A DNA stretch of 64,000 nt, taken from Streptomyces formicae. Lineage in GTDB: Bacteria; Actinomycetota; Actinomycetes; Streptomycetales; Streptomycetaceae. Of the stretch, positions 1 through 8,130 are shown in pieces. A program made the translations under genes and the position numbers. Under the pieces are notes generated by a model that saw only the letters and a list, made by a program, of their open reading frames with translations, had not been told where the DNA came from and did not search any database. The stretch covers positions 2,170,001 through 2,234,000 of the forward strand of contig NZ_CP071872.1 in the NCBI RefSeq assembly GCF_022647665.1, given 5' to 3'. Positions within the stretch are counted from its first letter, which is position 1, and every line of letters begins with the position of its first letter.

Positions 1-24
1 CTCTCTCCGCGTCTTGGACGATGC

Positions 25-1902
25 TCACAGTTCGTCCTTCGCATGGGACATCTCCGGTGCGGATGTCGCGGCGTGCGCGTGACCGTCCGGTCGGCCGTGA
101 CGCCACAGCACGGTGGCGTAGAGCGCATTCAGGCCGAGCGTGCCGGCAACGAGGGATTCCTGGAATGTCGATGCGACGATTCCGGGCGGCGGGTAAGCGA
201 GCCATGCAGCGCCGGCGCAGAAGTTGCCCAGCAGCATACAGACGGCGATCGGGACGGACTGGCCTGCGGTGGATGCCCGGTTGTACAGCATGAACAGGAA
301 CAGCGTTGCCATCATCAGCGCGGCAGCGAAACCCGCGTAAAGCCCCCAGTGATCGTTGTAGTACGCCATGAAGGCCCGGTTCAGCTGAAATGTCATCGTC
401 AGCGCCATCACCAGAGTCAGGCCGAACATGCCGTAGAAGATCCTGGCTGACGTGCGCGGAAATTGCCCAGGGCCGTATCTGAGCGCCTGCCAGGCAATGA
501 CGAGGTCGATGAAGAGCCACACGAAGGGGACCGGTCCAAGGAAGCCAGGAGGGGGCTGGGTGAATGAACTGATCGCCTCCCACGAGAGGTTGGCGCACAG
601 AGCCACCACCGGCATGCCGTAGGTCCCGTCGGCGCTCGCCCGCCGGATGATCAGCACGTAGGCAACCGTCCAGAACACGCCGCACAGCGCAATGCCGACA
701 TTGAACGCCGTGCTGCTGAGCATCACGTCATCCGACACGGCCGACGCCCCTTCTCGCCGGGCCGCTGCGATGGAAGGCGGATCCGAAACCGTGAAGCAGC
801 GTACGACGGCCCGGGGGAGGCCGGCCATGGTCCGTACGGCGATCTCGAGTTTCTCCCACGCCGGCACCGTGATCCGATGGTCCAGCAGCTGCGACGGTTC
901 ATCTGCTATCCGGATGAGCATCCGCAAATACACTCCGGCCATGGTGCCCAAGCACGCCGCACTGCGACGGCACAGGTACGGAAGCAGGCGCAGGCCCTCG
1001 GTGTAGAAGCGCAACGCCCGTTCCGCCTCGAAACGAACCAAGGCGTCAAAGCCCGGTCCGCTCCGGAAAGATATCGGCGGGCTGCTCATGTCAGGGACGA
1101 ATGTGCGCAGATCCTCGCGCGGCAGGTAGACGCGTCCAGCCTCCGCGTCCTCGGCGATGTCCCGGAGAATGTTGGTCAGCTGCATACCGATCCACAGCGT
1201 GGACGCCAACCGCGCGGCATCCGGGTTGCTGCTCGGCGGGAACACCCCCACACAGAGCCTGCCCACCGATCCCGCCACCCGGTCGCAATAGAGGTAGAGA
1301 TCGTCGAACGTGCTGTATGTCGTACCGTCGACATCCATCTCGACACCATCGATCAGCTCGCCGAACGCCTCCAGGGGGATGGGGCAACGACGCGTGGCGT
1401 CCCCCAATGCCACACACACGGGATCCGGGTGGGCACCCAAGTTCGTCAGCTGCTGCCTCATCCGTGACAGTTCGCGGTGCTTGGCGTCCGTGTCCAATCC
1501 GCCGTCGGCCAGGTCGTCGATCTCACGTGCATAGGCGTAGACGGCACACAGCGCCCGACGGTCGGGCCTGGGCAACAACCGGATCCCGTAGCGGAAATTT
1601 CCCGCGCGGTGGTGGGTCAGCCGCTCGCAGTAGGCATAGGCCGCGTCCACCTCGGTGACGTCCACTGGTGTCGCCTCCGTGACATCGATCGACCAGCAAG
1701 CAGCTGTGCTCAGAGCCATATGGCGCCGAGCGGGTCCCTTCCGCACCAACGCGCCCGGTGCCACAGGGCTCGGCAGCTCCTCGTGGTGCCATTCAGCACA
1801 CCGTCCACGGCCGTTCCTGACAATCCCGTCGCACACGGCGCACGGAGTGCGACGCAGCACCGCGATGACGGCTGAACGTTCCGCGCGCTCCGGCGCATTC
1901 AT
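25..1902 (-). CDS. Phytoene/squalene synthase-like domain fused to a Pyr4-like transmembrane terpene cyclase domain
   Basis: The N-terminal half (about residues 75-350) is a trans-isoprenyl head-to-head synthase of the phytoene/squalene synthase family. It shows the first Asp-rich motif (IDDLAD) and the second (RDIAEDAEAGRVYLP). The C-terminal half (about 390-610) has roughly seven hydrophobic helices. It carries the pattern of small Pyr4-family membrane terpene cyclases, including YGMPVVALCANLSWE, whose Glu matches a residue needed in fungal Pyr4, and a following VWLFIDL helix. The family reaction would be coupling of two prenyl diphosphates followed by cyclisation, but the substrate is not evident here. 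The ATG at 1902 gives 625 aa. An internal ATG at 1719 lies closer to the first conserved residues, and the extra 61 codons have weaker G/C bias, so the start is uncertain. Fungal carotenoid enzymes also join a membrane cyclase to phytoene synthase, but in the opposite order. Confidence 0.8.
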   Translation of the reverse strand: MNAPERAERSAVIAVLRRTPCAVCDGIVRNGRGRCAEWHHEELPSPVAPGALVRKGPARRHMALSTAACWSIDVTEATPVDVTEVDAAYAYCERLTHHRAGNFRYGIRLLPRPDRRALCAVYAYAREIDDLADGGLDTDAKHRELSRMRQQLTNLGAHPDPVCVALGDATRRCPIPLEAFGELIDGVEMDVDGTTYSTFDDLYLYCDRVAGSVGRLCVGVFPPSSNPDAARLASTLWIGMQLTNILRDIAEDAEAGRVYLPREDLRTFVPDMSSPPISFRSGPGFDALVRFEAERALRFYTEGLRLLPYLCRRSAACLGTMAGVYLRMLIRIADEPSQLLDHRITVPAWEKLEIAVRTMAGLPRAVVRCFTVSDPPSIAAARREGASAVSDDVMLSSTAFNVGIALCGVFWTVAYVLIIRRASADGTYGMPVVALCANLSWEAISSFTQPPPGFLGPVPFVWLFIDLVIAWQALRYGPGQFPRTSARIFYGMFGLTLVMALTMTFQLNRAFMAYYNDHWGLYAGFAAALMMATLFLFMLYNRASTAGQSVPIAVCMLLGNFCAGAAWLAYPPPGIVASTFQESLVAGTLGLNALYATVLWRHGRPDGHAHAATSAPEMSHAKDEL

Positions 1903-2028
1903 GGTGCTCCGCCCGCTGCATGCGGATCCGCCGCGGTGCCGCCGACGAGTGAACGGGGAGGCGGCCGCCCCTGGGCGCGCAGAGCGCTGTCCATGTACGC
2001 CGAGGCGCGACCGCCGGTACGAGGCCGC

Positions 2029-2379
2029 CTAGGTCGGCGGTTTCCCCTCCGAGGCCGCGGACTGCAGGTCGGCGAGCAGTTCGGCCTGGCCCGCCAGCAC
2101 ACCGGACAGGATCGTCCGCGCGACCCTGAGCAGCTCCGCGACCTGAGGGCTGGCCAGCGAATAGAACACGGCCGAGCCTTCCCTGCGAGTGGTGACCAGA
2201 TTGGCCCGCCGCAGGACAGCAAGCTGCTGCGACAGATGGGCCGGCTCCACGCCGACCTCTCGCAGCATCTCGGAGACCGCATACTCACGCTCACTGAGCA
2301 GCTCCAGAACGCGGATCCGGACCGGATGCCCCAGCGTCTTGAAGAACTCCGCCTTCAGTTGGTACAGCGGCGCACTCAC
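2029..2379 (-). CDS. ArsR-family winged-helix transcriptional repressor
   Basis: This is a small ArsR/SmtB-type DNA-binding protein. The core reads FFKTLGHPVRIRVLELL, then a recognition helix region (ELSQQL-like, here PAHLSQQLAVLRRANLV) and the beta-wing (TTRREGSAVFYSL). It closely resembles the second ArsR protein at 6983-7336, and that alignment supports the GTG start at 2379, which has a GGCGGG stretch just upstream. An in-frame ATG at 2457 would add 26 unconserved residues. No clear metal-binding Cys pair is visible, so the inducer cannot be named. The palindrome at 2517-2536 upstream is its likely operator, and it also lies before the rightward zinc-ribbon gene. Confidence 0.85.
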   Translation of the reverse strand: MSAPLYQLKAEFFKTLGHPVRIRVLELLSEREYAVSEMLREVGVEPAHLSQQLAVLRRANLVTTRREGSAVFYSLASPQVAELLRVARTILSGVLAGQAELLADLQSAASEGKPPT

Positions 2380-2516
2380 CGAATCCACCCGCCTGCCAGC
2401 CGGATCGCCGGGGGGCCGGGCGACCCTCGTCGCGCCTGCACCATGCATCGCATCCACCCAGAACTCTTCGCCATGGGGCCATCCTCGCGCCTGCGCACCA
2501 ACCTGATGACCTCGGT

Positions 2517-2536
2517 AATTGCTAACATTAGCAATT
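2517..2536. promoter_or_regulatory. Probable ArsR operator (perfect palindrome)
   Basis: A perfect inverted repeat with 9-bp arms, AATTGCTAA and TTAGCAATT, separated by CA, lies in the 183-bp gap between divergent genes. The outer hexamers give AATTGC-N8-GCAATT. The same spacing and hexamers recur at 7416-7437 upstream of the second ArsR gene. It is AT-rich in a GC-rich background. Assignment to ArsR is inferred from position and this repetition. Confidence 0.7.
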
Positions 2537-2562
2537 CCGAAGGTCGAGAGAGGGAGGTTCGG

Positions 2563-2769
2563 GTGCGAATCCCACGACTGCGTGGCGGCGGCGCTCTGCT
2601 CAAGTGCCCTGCGTGCCGCCTCAAGTGCCTGCCCGCGGCCGTCGGCCCGGACGGCTCATGCCCCCGCTGTGGACACGAACGCCTGCTCAGCATGGACATC
2701 GACCGCGGCTGGATCCGTCACACAGCCCGTACGGAGCTCGGCGACAAGCCGACCGACGGCGAGCACTGA
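2563..2769 (+). CDS. Small zinc-ribbon protein
   Basis: This is a 68-aa protein starting at GTG 2563 behind a good ribosome-binding site (GGGAGG, seven bases upstream). It contains two cysteine pairs, CPACRLKC and CPRCGH, forming a likely zinc ribbon at about residues 13-37. No named family is recognised. It diverges from the ArsR gene and shares the palindromic operator region, so it is probably part of the same response. The same frame stays open for 60 codons past its TGA (see 2770-2952). Confidence 0.6.
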   Translation: MRIPRLRGGGALLKCPACRLKCLPAAVGPDGSCPRCGHERLLSMDIDRGWIRHTARTELGDKPTDGEH

Positions 2770-2952
2770 GCCGGCCATGAGCTGGCGGTCGTCCGGGCGG
2801 CCGCAACATTGCGCAGTAGCGGGCGTTCCCTGAGCCTGTGCGGTCTGGACCGTCTGGAGTCGACCATCGTGTGGGCCGACCAGGCCGGCGCGATGACCGT
2901 CCATACGGATCTGGAGTCCGCTCTCGACGCCCCGGCGCCGCCCGCCGACTGA
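2770..2952 (+). pseudogene. Open remnant in frame with the zinc-ribbon gene
   Basis: After the TGA at 2767-2769 the same frame stays open for 60 codons to a TGA at 2950-2952. It contains a coding-like stretch (TLRSSGRSLSLCGLDRLEST) but has no good start codon or ribosome-binding site. It could be the C-terminal remnant of a STAS-type protein or simply chance open frame. No function is proposed. Confidence 0.25.
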
Positions 2953-3048
2953 CCGCACGTGGATGCGCGGTGATACCGCACTGCGCCGGCGTCGCTGGTC
3001 ACCGGTTCCTGGGAGGCCGTAGCAGCTGGCGCGAGGCAGGCTGTTCTC

Positions 3049-4212
3049 ATGGGGTCACATCCTCGCTCGCCTGTTCGGCCAGGAGCGTCCTCTCGACCAG
3101 GAGCGGGCGGTCAGGGCGGGGTCCTGTTCACGCTGGCGCAGTGTGCGCCCTTCGCCATCGCGCTGGGCGTGCTGGGCATCGAGCTCTCACCCGCACACGA
3201 TCTGGTCACCGGTCCCGTCCTCACCACGACGCCGGCGCTGGCGGCGCTGACGATGGGCCCGAGGGGCACGCTGTCCGCGGCAGCCCTCGCTGTGGGTGTG
3301 AACGTGACCTCCGCGACCTACAACCAGTCGTGGGGCACCCAGACCCAGCTGATCATCGGCAACTTCCTGGGGCTGATCGTGGTGTCCGTGGCCAGTGTCA
3401 TCCTGAGTAACGCGGCGCGCACGCACAGGCAGAGCGAGCTCGACCAGGTCCGCCAGATCGCCGTGGCGGCTCAGGAAGTCGTCCTGCGGCCTGTCCCCGA
3501 GCTCCTGGGTCCGGTGCGGGCGGCCAGCCTGTGCCTCGCGGCCGGGACAGGGGCACAGATCGGCGGAGATCTGTACGAGGCCGTGCAGACGCGCTACGGC
3601 GTCCGGCTGATCGTGGGGGACGTCCGGGGAAAAGGGCTGTCCGCCATGCGCGCCGTCGCGGTGGCGTTGGGCGCGTTCCGGGAGGCCGTGCACTACGAGG
3701 ACGAACTGCGGGAGGTCGTGGACCGCTGCGAGGCTGCGCTGCGGCGGGAGGCCGCCGTACCGGGTGCGTACTCTCAGGAGAAACTTCCTGAAGTTCTGCT
3801 GGAGGGCTTCACCACCGCGCTCATCGCCCAGGTGCCGGACGAACCGGTGGTGCAGCTGGTCAACCGTGGCCATCCGCCTCCGCTGGTTCTCCACCAGGGC
3901 ACGGTTCAGGTCCTGATGCCCGCCTTGCCACTGCCGCCGTTCGGTCTCGAAGACCTCGTCAACGGTCCTCCCGCCAAGCCGGAGAGCTACTCGTTCCTGC
4001 CCGGCGACCGCCTGCTGCTTTACACCGACGGCGTGATCGAAGCCCGCAACCGTGACAACGACTTCTTCTCTCTGCCGGAGGCCATGGAGCAGATACCCGC
4101 CGGCACCTCCCCTCGGCAGTTCCTGGACGAACTGCACCAGGCCTTTGTCCGTCACACCGAGGGCCGTTTGACGGACGACGTGGCGATGATCCTCATCGAC
4201 CGGCTCACCTGA
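3049..4212 (+). CDS. Membrane-anchored SpoIIE/PP2C-type serine phosphatase
   Basis: This 387-aa protein has about four hydrophobic segments (residues 25-130) followed by a SpoIIE-type PP2C domain (about 175-385). Visible phosphatase landmarks are IGGDLYEAV, VGDVRGKGLSA, NRGHPPPLVL and the late Asp motif DRLLLYTDGVIEARN. Such enzymes dephosphorylate anti-sigma antagonists (STAS proteins) or act in partner-switching stress and development pathways. An RsbW-like ATP-binding protein is encoded nearby on the other strand (4421-4843), consistent with a partner-switching module. The ATG start gives a short Arg/Pro-rich N-terminus. Confidence 0.88.
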   Translation: MGSHPRSPVRPGASSRPGAGGQGGVLFTLAQCAPFAIALGVLGIELSPAHDLVTGPVLTTTPALAALTMGPRGTLSAAALAVGVNVTSATYNQSWGTQTQLIIGNFLGLIVVSVASVILSNAARTHRQSELDQVRQIAVAAQEVVLRPVPELLGPVRAASLCLAAGTGAQIGGDLYEAVQTRYGVRLIVGDVRGKGLSAMRAVAVALGAFREAVHYEDELREVVDRCEAALRREAAVPGAYSQEKLPEVLLEGFTTALIAQVPDEPVVQLVNRGHPPPLVLHQGTVQVLMPALPLPPFGLEDLVNGPPAKPESYSFLPGDRLLLYTDGVIEARNRDNDFFSLPEAMEQIPAGTSPRQFLDELHQAFVRHTEGRLTDDVAMILIDRLT

Positions 4213-4420
4213 AGAGGTCGGCGAGGAGGCCGGCGCAGCCGACCGCCTCCTCAAGTGACAGAGCGCGTTGTCCACTTACCGCCATTCGATGGTGTGGAGT
4301 GCGCTGTGCGACCACAGCATGGCCCCGGGGCGAGCCCGGCGGCCGGGCACCCCTGCTGCCGGCCGAAACCCTTGGGGTGCGGCATGATGCCACTCGATGG
4401 TCATCGGAGCTCTCTCGTTC

Positions 4421-4843
4421 TCAGAGGGGGAGGGTGATCCAGATGCTCTTGCCCTGGCGGTCCGCGTCCGCGCGTACGACCGCGGTGCCGCCGAGGCCCA
4501 GGGTGAGTTCGACGACGGCGGCCAGCCCGCCGCTTCCCGTGCCGGCCGTGGCGTACAGGGCGGGCTGATACGGGTGGCGGTCGTGGACGGCGAACGCGAA
4601 GGTGTCCGGCCCGGCCGCGTAGATCACCGTGAGGGTCGGAGAGCACACCGCGGCGTGGCGGACACTGTTGGTGACGAGTTCGGACAGGATCAGCAACGCG
4701 GGGTCGACGGTGGGATGGCGTCGGCCGATGCCCCACTCGACCAGCACCTGTTCAGTGGTCTCGCGCGCTATGCGGACGGCCGAACCCATGGCGGGCACCG
4801 TCAGCACATGCCGGTAGGGCAGCGCTTCGAGCCGGGTGCTCAC
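4421..4843 (-). CDS. RsbW-like ATP-binding (HATPase_c) regulatory protein
   Basis: This 140-aa single-domain GHKL ATPase is of the anti-sigma-factor kinase type common in Streptomyces. The N-box is ELVTNSVRHA, and a G-rich motif (GTGSGGLAAV) follows. Proteins of this kind phosphorylate STAS antagonists or sequester sigma factors. It is the last gene of a leftward operon: its ATG at 4843 overlaps the stop of the PPOX gene by four bases (ATGA). The SpoIIE-type phosphatase converges from the other strand. The target sigma factor is unknown. Confidence 0.85.
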   Translation of the reverse strand: MSTRLEALPYRHVLTVPAMGSAVRIARETTEQVLVEWGIGRRHPTVDPALLILSELVTNSVRHAAVCSPTLTVIYAAGPDTFAFAVHDRHPYQPALYATAGTGSGGLAAVVELTLGLGGTAVVRADADRQGKSIWITLPL

Positions 4844-5253
4844 CAGGCTCCCCCGTGCGCGAAGCGGAAGCCGGTCACCGTCTGCGGATGGATCCGTAGG
4901 AGGGTGTCGTGCGGGCCGTGGACCCAGCCGGGCAGCGTACGGCGGTAGTGGGAGGCCTCGTCAGGGTCGGTGATCACCTCGGCGGGACCGGCGGCGGTCA
5001 CCGTCCACCCTGGACCACCGGCCACGCGGATCTCGTCCACCTGGTACGTGAGTACGGGCCTGCCGGAGAGGGCTGCCGCCTGGGCGGGGGTGCGGACGAC
5101 CAGACGGCCGTACTGGAGGAGGTGCACGGCGGGCCGGATCACCGCACTCTCGCGCTGTACGTAAACCAGCCGTCCCTGGGCGGCGCCTTCGAGGAGCCAC
5201 AGCCCCTCGCTGCCGGAGAGCTCGACCATACGACGGGAAACGGGAGTGGTCAT
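4840..5253 (-). CDS. PPOX-class flavin/F420-binding split-barrel protein
   Basis: This 137-aa protein resembles the pyridoxamine 5'-phosphate oxidase-like split barrels abundant in actinobacteria. It begins with a short helix and a strand containing GRLVYVQRE, and ends RFAHGGAW. Such proteins bind FMN, F420 or haem, and the cofactor cannot be told from sequence alone. Its start overlaps the stop of the SulP transporter gene by four bases and its stop overlaps the start of the RsbW-like gene, so it is translated from the arsR-sulP operon. Confidence 0.75.
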   Translation of the reverse strand: MTTPVSRRMVELSGSEGLWLLEGAAQGRLVYVQRESAVIRPAVHLLQYGRLVVRTPAQAAALSGRPVLTYQVDEIRVAGGPGWTVTAAGPAEVITDPDEASHYRRTLPGWVHGPHDTLLRIHPQTVTGFRFAHGGAW

Positions 5254-6986
5254 CGGGGGGCCTCCTCGGCGACGGGTGAGGCCGCGGGGGCCTGCGCAGG
5301 AACAGTGGCCAGGAGTCCGGCACCCTGGAGATGGGCGCGGGCTCCGGCGATCGCCTCCGGCGTCGTGGCGTACTCCCGGCCTCTTGACCGCAGCAGGGTC
5401 AACGCGCCGACCGACTCCAGGACCGGCCGCTGGCCGGGCCGAATTCCCGAGGTCATGACGGCGATGCCGCGCCGGTTGAGCTTTTCGACGGCGTCCTTGA
5501 GGATCAGGGCACCGGTGGCGTCCACCGTGGTGATCCGCGCCATGCGCAGGATCACCACCCGAACGTCGGCGACCTCGGTCAGCTCCAGCAGGAAGCGGTG
5601 CGCGGCAGCGAAGAACAACGGTCCGTCCAGCCGGTAGGCGACGATGTGCTCGGCCAGCAGAGCGTGCTCCTCGTCGCTGTGCTCCGCGGGCAGATCCGGC
5701 CGGAAGTCCACCTGATCCATCCGGGCTTGCCCGGCCACCGCCCGCAACGCCAGGGCACCGGCCACGACCAGGCCGATGATCACCGCGTAGACCAGGTCGA
5801 GCACGAGCGTCGCCACAGCGGTCAGCACCAGGACGAGTCCGTCGGAGCGCGTCGCCCTCGCCATGGCGCGCAGTGAGCCGACCTCGACCATGCGGATCGC
5901 GGTCGCCAGCAGTACTCCGGCGAGCGCGGCCAGCGGGATCTTCGACACGAGCGGGGCGGCGGCGAAGACGATCACGGCGAGGACGGCGGCATGGGTGAGC
6001 GCAGCCAGCCTGGAGGAGGCGCCGGTACGGACGTTGACGGCCGTGCGGGCAATGGCGGCTGTGGCCGGAACACCGCCGAACAGCGGCGCGGCCAGATTGG
6101 CGACGCCCTGCCCCAACAACTCCCTGTCCGGGTCGTGCTGCTGACCGGCCGTCATGCCATCTGCGACGGTGGCGGAGAGAAGCGACTCCAGCGCCGCCAG
6201 CGCGGCCACCGCCACTGCCGGGGCGAGCAACGAAGACAGGGCCGCCGGCTCAAGGAAGGACAGTGAAGGCGCCGGCAGCCCCGCGGGGAGCGTACCGATC
6301 GGGGTCGCGTCCAGGTGGAAGGCCGATGCGGCCAGCGTGGCGCCGATCACTGCGAGGATCGAGAACGGCATGGTCGGCCGCCACCGCGCACCCGTCAGCA
6401 TGACGACCACAACGCTGGCCGCGATGGCCACGGCAGTCCAGTTCGGGGACTCCGCGAACTCCTCGATCGCCCGCCATGCCACCATCAGCACCCTGTCGCC
6501 CTCGGGCGCGGGCACGCCGAGCGCGTTCGGAATCTGCTGAAGGCCGATGACGCAGGCGATACCCAGAGTGAAACCCTCCACCACCGGTGCGGGGATGTAC
6601 CGCATGTACTTCCCGGCGCGGAGCAGCGCGAGCGCGATCAGCATCAGTCCCGCGAGCAGCCCGACGGTCAGCACCCCGCCGGGACCGTGCTCGGCGACGA
6701 TCGGCACCAGGACGACCGTCATCGCGCCGGTCGGCCCTGACACCTGCAGGTTCGAGCCGCCGAACAGCGCCGCGAGCGCACCCGCGACCACCGCGGTCGC
6801 CAGCCCCGCCTCCGCGCCGAGCCCGGAGGAGACACCGAAGCCGAGCGCGAGTGGCAGCGCGACGATCGCCACGGTCAGCCCGGCCAGCAGATCCCGGCGC
6901 GGGTCGCGCTTCATCGCGGTGAAGTCCCTACGTGCGGGCAGCAGGGACCGCACCGGGCCCGACGCCCGGCGAAGCAGAGCACTCAC
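5250..6986 (-). CDS. SulP-family anion transporter with C-terminal STAS domain
   Basis: This 578-aa membrane transporter has about twelve predicted helices (residues 30-420) containing the SulP signature region (FGGSNLQVSGPTGAMTVVL), then a cytoplasmic STAS domain (about 450-545, with RITTVDATGALILKDAV). Family members move sulfate, bicarbonate or other anions. The substrate is undetermined because no carbonic anhydrase or sulfur gene lies next to it. Its ATG overlaps the stop of arsR by four bases, so the pair is a coupled, probably ArsR-repressed unit. Confidence 0.9.
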   Translation of the reverse strand: MSALLRRASGPVRSLLPARRDFTAMKRDPRRDLLAGLTVAIVALPLALGFGVSSGLGAEAGLATAVVAGALAALFGGSNLQVSGPTGAMTVVLVPIVAEHGPGGVLTVGLLAGLMLIALALLRAGKYMRYIPAPVVEGFTLGIACVIGLQQIPNALGVPAPEGDRVLMVAWRAIEEFAESPNWTAVAIAASVVVVMLTGARWRPTMPFSILAVIGATLAASAFHLDATPIGTLPAGLPAPSLSFLEPAALSSLLAPAVAVAALAALESLLSATVADGMTAGQQHDPDRELLGQGVANLAAPLFGGVPATAAIARTAVNVRTGASSRLAALTHAAVLAVIVFAAAPLVSKIPLAALAGVLLATAIRMVEVGSLRAMARATRSDGLVLVLTAVATLVLDLVYAVIIGLVVAGALALRAVAGQARMDQVDFRPDLPAEHSDEEHALLAEHIVAYRLDGPLFFAAAHRFLLELTEVADVRVVILRMARITTVDATGALILKDAVEKLNRRGIAVMTSGIRPGQRPVLESVGALTLLRSRGREYATTPEAIAGARAHLQGAGLLATVPAQAPAASPVAEEAPR

Positions 6987-7336
6987 TTCGCCGCGACCTC
7001 GGCTTCCCGCAGCTCCGCCAGCAGCTCGCTCTGCCCGGCCAGCAGCTCGGTCAGGATCCGCCGGGCGGCGCGCAGCAGATCGGCGACGTCGCCGCCCGCG
7101 AGCTCGTAGACCACGGTCGAGCCCGTGCGAGTGGAGGTCACGATCCCGGAGCGGCGCAACACGGCGAGCTGCTGCGACAGCGCCGACGGCTCCACCTCGA
7201 TCTCCGCGAGCAGCTCGCGTACCGGCATCGGTCCGTCCTGGAGCAGCTCCAGGACCCTTATCCGCACGGGGTGCCCCAGCATCCGGAAGAACTCGGCCTT
7301 GGCCTCATACAGCGGAACCGGCACGGTCGCGGACAC
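6983..7336 (-). CDS. ArsR-family transcriptional repressor heading the sulP operon
   Basis: This 117-aa ArsR/SmtB-type winged-helix protein contains the core FFRMLGHPVRIRVLELL, then PSALSQQLAVLRRSGIV and the wing TSTRTGSTVVYEL. It is a paralogue of the protein at 2029-2379, and both share the QxELLAxLxxA C-terminal helix. It is the first gene of a four-gene operon linked by ATGA overlaps. The palindrome at 7416-7437, about 80 bp upstream of the start, matches the operator of the other ArsR and suggests autoregulation, possibly with cross-regulation. Confidence 0.88.
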   Translation of the reverse strand: MSATVPVPLYEAKAEFFRMLGHPVRIRVLELLQDGPMPVRELLAEIEVEPSALSQQLAVLRRSGIVTSTRTGSTVVYELAGGDVADLLRAARRILTELLAGQSELLAELREAEVAAK

Positions 7337-7415
7337 TCCTCATCACCTGCACGGACGGGCATGGCCATGGCTGTGCCCACGGCTACCTGCGGACACAACG
7401 ACTACAGCATCTATG

Positions 7416-7437
7416 GAATTGCATAAATTTGCAATTC
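7416..7437. promoter_or_regulatory. Probable ArsR operator upstream of arsR-sulP
   Basis: An inverted repeat with arms GAATTGCA and TGCAATTC around six bases lies in the 171-bp divergent gap between arsR (leftward) and the PhnA-like gene (rightward). The AATTGC-N8-GCAATT core is identical in layout to that at 2517-2536. Confidence 0.7.
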
Positions 7438-7507
7438 GTTCGATCGTTGTGATCGAGCCATCGCCGGCACGGCGGGCGGGGCTCATGAGGCCGATTACTC
7501 TGACAAC

Positions 7508-7867
7508 ATGAACGAAAGTCTTCCTCCCTGCCCGACGTGCTCTTGTGAGTACACCTACGAGATGAACGCCCTCGTGGTGTGCCCGGAGTGCGGCCACGAG
7601 TGGGTTCCCGCCGAGAGCGGTGCGGAGGGCGGCGACGCCGCGGGGGAGCGGGTCGTCAAGGATGCCGTCGGCAATGTGCTGCAGGACGGCGACTCCGTGG
7701 TGGTGGTCAAGGCGCTCAAGGTCAAGGGGAGCCCTTCGGGGATCAAGGCAGGCACCAAGGTGCGCAACATCCGACTCGTCGACGGAGTCGACGGCCACGA
7801 CATCGACTGCAGGATCGAGGGTTTCGGGGCAATGCAGCTCAAGTCCAGCGTGGTCAAGAAAGCCTGA
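7508..7867 (+). CDS. PhnA/YjdM-family zinc-ribbon protein
   Basis: This 119-aa protein has an N-terminal zinc ribbon ([11 protein letters not shown] and CPECGHEW) followed by the compact PhnA C-terminal domain ([20 protein letters not shown] and VRNIRLVDG). The family is historically named after the phosphonate operon, but a direct role in phosphonate use is unproven. It lies divergent to arsR-sulP and ends 263 bp before the streptothricin resistance gene. I see no convincing feature in that gap apart from a short -10-like motif at 8119. Confidence 0.88.
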   Translation: MNESLPPCPTCSCEYTYEMNALVVCPECGHEWVPAESGAEGGDAAGERVVKDAVGNVLQDGDSVVVVKALKVKGSPSGIKAGTKVRNIRLVDGVDGHDIDCRIEGFGAMQLKSSVVKKA

Positions 7868-8130
7868 TTGTTGCTGGGGGCAGTCCGGTCGATCGCGCGG
7901 GCTCGCGTGGACATGCGGGCGCCAGGCGCGACGGGTGCCATGAGTCCCACCTGTGGCGTGTGCGTGCCCTGTTGCTGCGCTGCGTGTGGATACCGAGGTG
8001 ACGGCTTCTGAGCGGTGATGATCGGCGCTGCTGACGACTGGGGCCTGGAACGGCCGCGGCTGTTCCGGTGCTTCGTCCGGATCGGCTGGAACCCGCCCTG
8101 TCCCCACCAAGACGGTCGTAGCGTCGTGCC

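Noticed and set aside
2551..2580. A tRNA-like T-loop stretch (GGTTCGGGTGCGAATCC)
   Set aside because: No acceptor stem, anticodon arm or D-arm fits around it. It is the ribosome-binding site and start of the zinc-ribbon gene.
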